In this document: one piece after another, positions 47,302 to 55,051 of the stretch
How positions within the stretch are numbered: position 1 is the first letter of the stretch
Layout: each line of letters begins with the position of its first letter
DNA from: an uncultured Maribacter sp.
GTDB lineage: Bacteria > Bacteroidota > Bacteroidia > Flavobacteriales > Flavobacteriaceae
DNA length: 64,000 nt
Assembly (NCBI RefSeq): GCF_947500985.1
Contig: NZ_CANMTX010000006.1
Location: 62,001 to 126,000, forward strand
Reading direction: 5' to 3'
Program-made: the position numbers and the translations under genes
The notes under the pieces: model-generated
Database searches by the model: none
What the model was told of the DNA's origin: nothing
Seen by the model: the letters and a program-made list of their open reading frames with translations, nothing else

Positions 47302-47663
47302 TTTATATACTAATGAGCTTAATCTTTTAATTACTATAAATTATTTACAATTTTCTATTTGAGTAGCTCCTTTTAATAATCCAATCCAACTAATAAAGTT
47401 TATGAATTTTAAATAGAGCACCATCTTTACCTAGCTACTACTCAAGGCTGAGATAACCCTAGAGGTTTAGACAATTTAAAAACTATTTCTTAGCTAAAAT
47501 AATAGCGCAATTTTATAGTTATCAAGTTAGAAGATGCTGGTATAGTTCAAAACTAACAGTTCTGTCATTATACCTTGTGCAAGCACTAAAAATTGGTAAC
47601 CTTAATAAACACTAACTTTGATATACACTGCATCTGCAGTTAAACAAAATCTAATTTTAATTT
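47302..47663. other. Intergenic region upstream of the PHP phosphatase gene
   Basis: This 362-base AT-rich stretch shows no coding region or RNA gene. The only distinct feature is a promoter -7 element near its right end. Confidence 0.5.
47613..47620 (+). promoter_or_regulatory. -7 promoter element of the CpsB-type phosphatase gene
   Basis: TAACTTTG is an exact TAnnTTTG match. TTG at 47593-47595 stands 17 bases upstream as a possible -33. The leader to the ATG at 47664 would be about 40 bases. Confidence 0.55.
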
Positions 47664-48404
47664 ATGTTCAGCTTTTTCTCTAAAAAACATTTTTTAATAG
47701 ATCATCTAGAAGGGTTTATCGATATCCATAATCACATATTACCAAGAATAGATGACGGCGCAAAAACTGTTGAAGATTCTATTGAACTAATAAAAGGTTT
47801 TAATGAATTTGGAGTAACAGATTTTATCTGTACTCCGCATATCATGGAGAATTACTATCCTAACAATCCTAACACGATTAACGGCTCATTATCGCTACTC
47901 AAGAATGCTTTAAAAATGAACAATTTAGAGCATGTAAATGTAGTGGCTGCAGCAGAGCACATGATCGATTCTGGTTTTGAAAAAATATTAGAAGATAAAG
48001 ATATTATGCCTCTAGCAAAAAACTATCTTTTAATAGAGATGTCATACTTACAGGCTTCTATTAATTTTGACAGTTCGGTTGAAAAAATAAAAAGCGCTGG
48101 CTTGTTTCCAATTTTCGCGCATCCAGAGCGGTATGCTTATTTTCACAATAAGTTGAAATCACTAAATAAGATAAAAGATAAAGGTGTATTTTTTCAATTA
48201 AACATGCTCTCTTTAAGTAACTATTATGGCAAAGATGTAAATAAAGTAGCAACACATTTGATTAAAGAAAACTTAATTGATTTTATTGCTAGTGACACTC
48301 ATTCAATCAATCACATAAATCATTTAAAAACGATTACAGTAAACACGGCTTTATTAGATTTATTATTCCCAATTATCACTAAGACAATTTATAGTTTTAA
48401 ATAG
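47664..48404 (+). CDS. CpsB/YwqE-type tyrosine-protein phosphatase (PHP fold)
   Basis: This 246-residue metal-dependent phosphatase of the PHP superfamily probably dephosphorylates a Wzc-type tyrosine kinase. Metal-ligand motifs are visible: HNHILPRIDDG (two His and Asp), CTPHIMENYY, AAAEHMIDSG, HPERYAYF and SDTHSINH. Length and motif order match CpsB and YwqE. It is on the plus strand, separated from the kinase gene at 55052-57430 by the large oxidase gene on the minus strand. So kinase and phosphatase are in the same neighbourhood but not one transcript. Its stop is two bases from the stop of that oxidase gene. Confidence 0.93.
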   Translation: MFSFFSKKHFLIDHLEGFIDIHNHILPRIDDGAKTVEDSIELIKGFNEFGVTDFICTPHIMENYYPNNPNTINGSLSLLKNALKMNNLEHVNVVAAAEHMIDSGFEKILEDKDIMPLAKNYLLIEMSYLQASINFDSSVEKIKSAGLFPIFAHPERYAYFHNKLKSLNKIKDKGVFFQLNMLSLSNYYGKDVNKVATHLIKENLIDFIASDTHSINHINHLKTITVNTALLDLLFPIITKTIYSFK

Positions 48405-48406
48405 TA

Positions 48407-51400
48407 TTACTTAATTAAAAGTTCTTTCTGATATCTATTTCCATTTACATCTAAAATGTTAACAATATAGAATCCTTCTGTAAAATCATACAAATTGATA
48501 ATCATATCAAAGTTACTTTGTAATCCATCTGGTAAAATACTTCTTATCAATCTACCTGTTATATCATAAAATTGAATTTCCTTAATTTGAATTTCATCTT
48601 TATTATTTAATGTAACAATATCAAAACTAGGATTAGGATATAAATCAAATGATATCGACTTTGTATTCATTAAACTCTTTGAAGTATTTGAGTTTATCTT
48701 TTCTAATCTTAAGTTATCATAATATACCGTACCCGCATTCTGCGAGGCGTAGTTCGTAAAGAGCCAGATATCTAGCGTGGTCAGGTTTGCGGGCACTATA
48801 AAAGTTCCGCTATAATTGCTCCAACCGCTACTGTACGTATGCGACAACAATGCAGTGTTCGCACCGTTGTTCTGATTGACCTCTATTCTAGGGACTCCCG
48901 TGCTCCCTTCCGCATCCAATGACAACGATAGCTCGTCGCCAGCATCTATGCCCAATATATCAAGGTCCAAAGACACCCGGTAACGCCTCCAAGGCTGACC
49001 GTTGTCAATATTCGATATCTCAAGGGCACAGTCAGATCCGTTCGTAACTATCGAGGTTCCCAATACCGTATCGGGACCGCCAACCATACTGCCAGATACC
49101 AATGTTATTCCTTCAATATCGTTCGTCAGGTAATCTGCGCAAACCAAAGGCGCACTGCCGTCTATCGCCTCGACCTCAAGGGTACTGACAGAGGAATTTC
49201 CATCTTCATCGGTTACCGTTAAGCTTGCAGTATAAATACCGGCATCTACATAATTATGTTGAGAATCTGAAAGGTTCGAACCAACACCGTCACCAAAATC
49301 CCAGGTATAGCTAACTATACCAACATCGTCGGTAGAATCGCTTCCCGTAAAATTGACGGACAAAGGAATATCTCCGCTCAAAGGGGTTCCCGAGGATAAG
49401 GATATAGGGGAATCCGCCGATGGTTCTACAATGATTTCTACCGTATCGGTACTCATCAGTCCTTCGGCATCCGTTACCGTTAGTATCGCATTGAATGTTC
49501 CTGCCATAGTATAAATATTTGAAAGCTGGATGCCCGTACCGGTACTGCCATCCCCAAAATCCCAAGAATACGAAACTACACCACTGTCATCTGAAGAGGC
49601 CGAGCCGTTAAAGTCGACTGTCAAAGGTGATGCCCCCTGCACAAGCGAAGCTGTAAGTTCAGAAATTGGTGGCAAGTTCACTTCCACCTTGGATAAATTG
49701 ATTATACTTAGATTGTCGTAATAGACCGTCCCCGCATTTTGTGAGGCGTAGTTCGTAAAGAGCCAGATATCTAGCGTGGTCAGGTTCGAGGGCACTATAA
49801 AAGTTCCGCTATAACTGTTCCATCCGCTACCGAACGTATGCGACAACAAGGCAGTGTTCGCAACGTTGTTCTGATTGACCTCTATTCTAGGGACTCCCGT
49901 GCTCCCTTCCGCATCCAACGACAACGATAGCTCGTCGCCAGCATCTATGCCCAATACATCAAGGTCCAAAGACACCCGGTAACGCCCCCAAGGCTGACCG
50001 TTGTCAATATTCGATATCTCAAGGGCACAGTCAGATCCGTTCGTAACTATCGAGGTTCCCAATACCGTATCGGGACCGCCAACCATACTGCCAGATACCA
50101 ATGTTATACCTTCAATATCGTTCGTCAGGTAATCTGCGCAAACCAAAGGTGCACTGCCGTCTACCGCCTCGACCTCAAGGGTACTGACAGAGGAATTTCC
50201 ATCTTCATCGGTTACCGTTAAGGTTGCCGTATAATCGTCCGCATCTACATAATCGTGTTGAGGATCCGAAAAGTTCGAACCAACACCGTCGCCAAAATCC
50301 CAGGTATAGCTAACTATACCCACATCGTCGGTAGAGTCACTTCCCGTAAAATTGACGGACAAAGGAATATCTCCGCTCAAAGGGGTTGCCGAGGATAAGG
50401 ATATAGGGGAATCTGTCGATGGTACTACAATGATCTCTAACGTATCGGTATCCATCAGCCCATCGGCGTCCGTTACAGTCAGCAAGGCATTAAAAGTACC
50501 CACGTTCTCATATATATGCGAAGGTTGGATACCAGTACCTGTACTGCCATCGCCGAAGTCCCAATCATAGGAAACTATACCCGTATCGTCAATCGAGGAA
50601 GACCCGCTAAAATCAACGGTCAATGGCAATACTCCAGCAATTGCCGAGGCAGTAAGTTCTGATATCGGCGCATCGTTGGCAACGACATCGGATAAATTTA
50701 TAATCGATAGGTTATCGTAATAGACCGTACCCGCATTCTGTGAGGCATAGTTCGTAAAGAGCCAGATATCCAGCGTGGTCAGGTTTGCAGGCACTACAAA
50801 AGTTTCGCTATAAGTAGTCCAACCGCTACCGTACGTATGCGACAGCAATGCAGTATTCGCAACGTTGTCCTGGTTTACCTCGATCCTCGGTACACCAGTA
50901 CTTCCTTCCGCATCCAATGACAACGAAAGTTCTTCTCCCGCATCTATACCCAATAAATCGAGATCCAAAGATACACGGTAACGACCCCAAGGTTGACCGT
51001 TATCAACGTTCGATATCTCAAGCGCACAGTCCGAGCCGTTCGTGACTTCCGATGTGCCCAATACAATATCCGCCCCGCCGGAAACACTACCTAAAGGTAA
51101 AGTGATTCCAGGGAAATCGTTCGTTAATCTATCGCCGCATTCCAAAGGGAAATTGCCATCGATAGCCTCAACTTCAAGACTGCTCGTCGAGGAATTACCG
51201 TCGTCGTCGGTGACCGTTAAAGTGATCGTGTAAATACCGGCATCGACATATTCATAATGAGGGTCGGTCTGATCAGAGGTACCGCCATCACCGAAATCCC
51301 ATGCGTAGCTGATTATGGAAACATCGTCGCTCGAACCGCTACCCGTAAAGTCAACAGATAAAGGAACCTCCCCGCTCAAAGCGGAACCGAGGGATATCGA

Positions 51401-54400
51401 TATCGGCGAACCCAACATTGGTTCTACTAAAATCTCCACCTGATCCGTATCCGTCAGCCCACCTTCATCCGTTACAGTCAGCACGGCATTAAAAGTACCC
51501 ACGTTCTCATATATATGCGAAGGTTGGATACCAGTACCTGTACTGCCATCGCCGAAGTCCCAATCATAGGAAACTATACCCGTATCGTCAATCGAGGAAG
51601 ACCCGCTAAAATCAACGGTCAATGGCAATACTCCAGCAATTGCCGAGGCAGTCAGTTCTGATATCGGCGCATCGTTGGCAACGACATCGGATAAATTTAT
51701 AATCGATAGGTTATCGTAATAGACCGTACCCGCATTCTGTGAGGCATAGTTCGTAAAGAGCCAGATATCCAGCGTGGTCAGGTTTGCAGGCACTACAAAA
51801 GTTTCGCTATAAGTAGTCCAACCGCTACCGTACGTATGCGACAGCAATGCAGTGTTCGCAACGTTGTCCTGGTTTACCTCGATCCTCGGTACACCAGTAC
51901 TTCCTTCCGCATCCAATGACAACGAAAGTTCGTCTCCCGCATCTATGCCCAATAAATCGAGATCCAAAGATACACGGTAACGACCCCAAGGTTGACCGTT
52001 ATCAACGTTCGATATCTCAAGCGCACAGTCCGAGCCGTTCGTGACCTCCGATGTGCCCAATACCGTATCCGGACCGCCGACCATACTGCCAGATGCCAAT
52101 GTTATACCTTCAATATCGTTCGTCAGGTGATTAGAACACCCATCTGTTTCATCAACAATAATTACCTGTAAATCAAAAACAGCGGTACAACCATTTGCCG
52201 TAGTCATTACAAATTGACCTTGATTAGAGATATCAATCAAACCATTGTTTCTTTCAGGATTACTTCCTTGGTACACCCCAGTATCTATTTTATATACATA
52301 TTCCGAGCTTCCACCTGAATCAAAAGTAGGTCCGTTTTCTTGGGGTGTAGTAATATAATATTGACTATTTGGTGCTATGGCTCTTATATATATATCTCCA
52401 CCTTCCTCAATAGTTAATGTATTCCCTGTTTGCCAATGACCACTTACCCCAATTCGGTACTGAGCTATAATGTCTTCTGTGGCACAGATTACTACGTCTG
52501 GGTTACCTGTATTGATTCCTTGTTGGTAGTATTCTTTAATTTCAGATTCACCCAAAACTTTATTAAAAACCTTAAGCTCATCAATTTTTCCATTGATTTC
52601 ATCTGTAATACCACTACCGTTGGCATAGCTAGGTAAATTGGCAGCAGTTCTTTTATCATAAAATCCAGAGGAAGTAAAATGTGATTGTAGGCTATTATCA
52701 TCTTTAAAAGGAATCGTACCGCTCAATGCTTTCCACGATATCAACTTACCATTGGCATATAATTTAGCAGTTTTACCATCATAGGTAGCTGCCATATGCA
52801 CCCATGTATCCATTGGTGTGCGACCAGCATAAAGGTCTACTGGACCATTATTGGTAACAAAAGCCCATTTGTACATGGTATTGTGAAAACCAAAAAATAG
52901 CGTACTCACATAATCATGGCTGAAAATACCAACATTTGGTAATTTCCCCGTAATTGGTGATGAAGTGCCTCCTGTTGAATTTCGATAAGCCCAAGCCATA
53001 ACTGTAATTTGGTCATCTAATGTTTGCAAAGATGGAGAGCTCTGAATATCAAGGAGTGCATTGCTACTATGTTCAAATCCATTGAACTCTATAGCACCTC
53101 CTATTATTCCCGAGTTCCAGCTATAATTGCTTCCACTTGAAATACTATTTCCATTATCATCATGCTCTACAATTGTAGAATTATTATTATACATACTACT
53201 ATCCACTGCATTGCTTCCACTACCGTCTTCAAACTTCATGTCTACAATTAAATTTTCATTAGTTATTTGTAAAGGAAGCGCTGAACCAATTTTAATTGTA
53301 GCTGCCTTACTAGGCACCCCATTATTGTCAATTCCAAAAAGCATATAATTTCCAGGAGGTAATAGTTCACGATTTGGAATAGAAACATCATAAGTACCGT
53401 TACCAGTGAAATTCACCGGAATTCTTCTTTGCTCGTTATTTGTACTATGTGTAGCAGCTGAAAAGCGAATAAGACTAAACTGTGTAATTCCTGTACTTGC
53501 AATAACAGTAATATTTGAATTGTAATTTGCAGTCTGCGGTGCATTTGAAATAATTGGTCTTGTTGCTAAATTACCAGAAGAATTAAATAAATATGGTGGA
53601 CTGTAAATTTCAGCACTAAAGTGATTATTGCATCCATTTAAAAGATTATCACAAAGTCCACCCCCACCAACAAAAACACGCCCATCGGTCATTAAAATAG
53701 CAACACTATGGTAAGTTCTGGCCTCTTGCATTTGCGCAACAGTTTCCCATGTTCCAGCGCCTCCATCAGTAGCAGGAGTATACAATTCCGCTACATGACG
53801 TGCGCCAACATCTGTAAATACCGCACCGCGGTCGAGTCCGCCAGTAACAAGCACTTGACCATTAGGGAGTACCGTACTATTATGCATTGTTCTACTCTCT
53901 GATAAATGACCTGCACTAACAACTGTTGGCGAATTAGGATAATCTACATTAATATCAATAACAAAAGCATTATTTTTAGCTGGTGTGGTACTATTAAAAC
54001 TTTCTCCATAAGAGGTAGCGCCACTTACTTTTAAAATTTTACCAATATCAAACATTACCGTGGTACCTTTCATTGAATAGGTATCATTAGATCTAAATCC
54101 TGCCGAAGTTATAGAACCACCAGGCTCATCTAAATTAATCCAATGCATTTCTTCACTAGGTCCAGCATGAAAAAGTTTTCCGTTTGGTGCAGGCCATAAC
54201 CAGACATGATTATCAACCCTATATAAGGGATTTTGTTGACTTTCAAGATTAAGATCATTCGCTGTATAAATGTCCTCACCTGTTATACCTGGCAAGTTCA
54301 CCCATCCAGATTCAGGGGTCCATAATTCTGCTGCTTTTCCGCCATTATTACCTGCACCACCACTCCAAGACCCACCAACTGTAAAAACGGCACCACTAGA

Positions 54401-54865
54401 AAGGGTGACATTACCTTGATAGCCACGAGGAATGTTCATATCCGAAGCACGAGTCCAAACATTAGTTACTGGGTCATAAATACTGGTTCGTTCGCTCGTA
54501 GTTCCACCAGCTGAAAGTATACGACCATCTGCAAGGTTGTTAATACCAGGGCAAAACATATCATGATCAGTATCTGTTAAGGTCATACCTAAAGCAGACC
54601 CCAATCCTCCATTACCTGATGGATCAAAAAGTTCTGTATACGTGTACCCATCACCTATTTCGTTAAATGTATTTGGAAATTGAGATGACCAGGTCAACAA
54701 TCGACCATCGGGTAGGTTAGCAACGGCTACTGGCACGATACCAAAAGGTATTGGAAGCCCCCATTCACCATCTTGATGTAAAGCTTGTGAAAAACTTGAA
54801 GAAGAAATAAATAAAAAGATGGAGGTAATAAAAAATAGTCCCCAATTTGAATTGAATTTATACAT
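48407..54865 (-). CDS. Giant secreted galactose-oxidase-like (AA5-type) protein with LamG, PKD and T9SS domains
   Basis: This 2152-residue protein begins with a signal peptide (to about SFSQ, residue 27) and a galactose-oxidase-like kelch propeller (35-430). The DUF1929-type C-terminal oxidase domain spans 435-527. The copper radical site is complete by alignment with fungal galactose oxidase: Cys105 (DMFCPG) and Tyr149 (RGYQ), Trp167 (GGSWSGG), Tyr385-His386 (TYHS) and His473 (ATHST before NNEQRRIP). A LamG domain (540-785), a beta domain (795-905), four copies of a roughly 150-residue beta-rich module and three PKD pairs follow. The last 80 residues are a T9SS type A sorting domain (LYPNPSFDIV). 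The substrate is unknown. Confidence 0.92.
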   Translation of the reverse strand: MYKFNSNWGLFFITSIFLFISSSSFSQALHQDGEWGLPIPFGIVPVAVANLPDGRLLTWSSQFPNTFNEIGDGYTYTELFDPSGNGGLGSALGMTLTDTDHDMFCPGINNLADGRILSAGGTTSERTSIYDPVTNVWTRASDMNIPRGYQGNVTLSSGAVFTVGGSWSGGAGNNGGKAAELWTPESGWVNLPGITGEDIYTANDLNLESQQNPLYRVDNHVWLWPAPNGKLFHAGPSEEMHWINLDEPGGSITSAGFRSNDTYSMKGTTVMFDIGKILKVSGATSYGESFNSTTPAKNNAFVIDINVDYPNSPTVVSAGHLSESRTMHNSTVLPNGQVLVTGGLDRGAVFTDVGARHVAELYTPATDGGAGTWETVAQMQEARTYHSVAILMTDGRVFVGGGGLCDNLLNGCNNHFSAEIYSPPYLFNSSGNLATRPIISNAPQTANYNSNITVIASTGITQFSLIRFSAATHSTNNEQRRIPVNFTGNGTYDVSIPNRELLPPGNYMLFGIDNNGVPSKAATIKIGSALPLQITNENLIVDMKFEDGSGSNAVDSSMYNNNSTIVEHDDNGNSISSGSNYSWNSGIIGGAIEFNGFEHSSNALLDIQSSPSLQTLDDQITVMAWAYRNSTGGTSSPITGKLPNVGIFSHDYVSTLFFGFHNTMYKWAFVTNNGPVDLYAGRTPMDTWVHMAATYDGKTAKLYANGKLISWKALSGTIPFKDDNSLQSHFTSSGFYDKRTAANLPSYANGSGITDEINGKIDELKVFNKVLGESEIKEYYQQGINTGNPDVVICATEDIIAQYRIGVSGHWQTGNTLTIEEGGDIYIRAIAPNSQYYITTPQENGPTFDSGGSSEYVYKIDTGVYQGSNPERNNGLIDISNQGQFVMTTANGCTAVFDLQVIIVDETDGCSNHLTNDIEGITLASGSMVGGPDTVLGTSEVTNGSDCALEISNVDNGQPWGRYRVSLDLDLLGIDAGDELSLSLDAEGSTGVPRIEVNQDNVANTALLSHTYGSGWTTYSETFVVPANLTTLDIWLFTNYASQNAGTVYYDNLSIINLSDVVANDAPISELTASAIAGVLPLTVDFSGSSSIDDTGIVSYDWDFGDGSTGTGIQPSHIYENVGTFNAVLTVTDEGGLTDTDQVEILVEPMLGSPISISLGSALSGEVPLSVDFTGSGSSDDVSIISYAWDFGDGGTSDQTDPHYEYVDAGIYTITLTVTDDDGNSSTSSLEVEAIDGNFPLECGDRLTNDFPGITLPLGSVSGGADIVLGTSEVTNGSDCALEISNVDNGQPWGRYRVSLDLDLLGIDAGEELSLSLDAEGSTGVPRIEVNQDNVANTALLSHTYGSGWTTYSETFVVPANLTTLDIWLFTNYASQNAGTVYYDNLSIINLSDVVANDAPISELTASAIAGVLPLTVDFSGSSSIDDTGIVSYDWDFGDGSTGTGIQPSHIYENVGTFNALLTVTDADGLMDTDTLEIIVVPSTDSPISLSSATPLSGDIPLSVNFTGSDSTDDVGIVSYTWDFGDGVGSNFSDPQHDYVDADDYTATLTVTDEDGNSSVSTLEVEAVDGSAPLVCADYLTNDIEGITLVSGSMVGGPDTVLGTSIVTNGSDCALEISNIDNGQPWGRYRVSLDLDVLGIDAGDELSLSLDAEGSTGVPRIEVNQNNVANTALLSHTFGSGWNSYSGTFIVPSNLTTLDIWLFTNYASQNAGTVYYDNLSIINLSKVEVNLPPISELTASLVQGASPLTVDFNGSASSDDSGVVSYSWDFGDGSTGTGIQLSNIYTMAGTFNAILTVTDAEGLMSTDTVEIIVEPSADSPISLSSGTPLSGDIPLSVNFTGSDSTDDVGIVSYTWDFGDGVGSNLSDSQHNYVDAGIYTASLTVTDEDGNSSVSTLEVEAIDGSAPLVCADYLTNDIEGITLVSGSMVGGPDTVLGTSIVTNGSDCALEISNIDNGQPWRRYRVSLDLDILGIDAGDELSLSLDAEGSTGVPRIEVNQNNGANTALLSHTYSSGWSNYSGTFIVPANLTTLDIWLFTNYASQNAGTVYYDNLRLEKINSNTSKSLMNTKSISFDLYPNPSFDIVTLNNKDEIQIKEIQFYDITGRLIRSILPDGLQSNFDMIINLYDFTEGFYIVNILDVNGNRYQKELLIK
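48690..52138. repeat. Tandem repeats of 999 nt inside the oxidase gene
   Basis: A beta-rich module of about 150 residues followed by two PKD domains repeats with a period of exactly 999 nt (333 codons). Module copies begin near 52138, 51139, 50140 and 49141 on the minus strand, and the fourth lacks PKD partners. Copies one and two resemble each other most, as do three and four. The first has a block at its beginning more like three and four, suggesting gene conversion. Confidence 0.85.
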
Positions 54866-54969
54866 ATTGATCTTTTATAATCGGGGAATTACAAAAGAAA
54901 GCATAGTATTTAACTAAAGTATTTTTTTAGTATAAAATATCGATGAACTACAACATTACCCGATAAACA

Positions 54970-55003
54970 TAAAAATCCCCGTAGTACAACTACGAGGATT
55001 TTA
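54970..55003 (-). terminator. Probable terminator after the Wzc-like gene
   Basis: AAAATCCCCGTAGT/ACTACGAGGATTTT forms a 14-base stem with one mismatch and a three-base loop, about 50 bases after the kinase stop codon. The U tract is short, so confidence is moderate. It separates the polysaccharide genes from the oxidase gene downstream. Confidence 0.6.
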
Positions 55004-55051
55004 TAAATTATAAAATAAAGCTTAATTATAGATTAAATAATCATATTAAAC

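Noticed and set aside
48690..52138. Regular repeats that might suggest a CRISPR array or rDNA-like structure
   Set aside because: The repeats are in-frame protein modules of 333 codons inside one open gene, far longer than CRISPR repeats.
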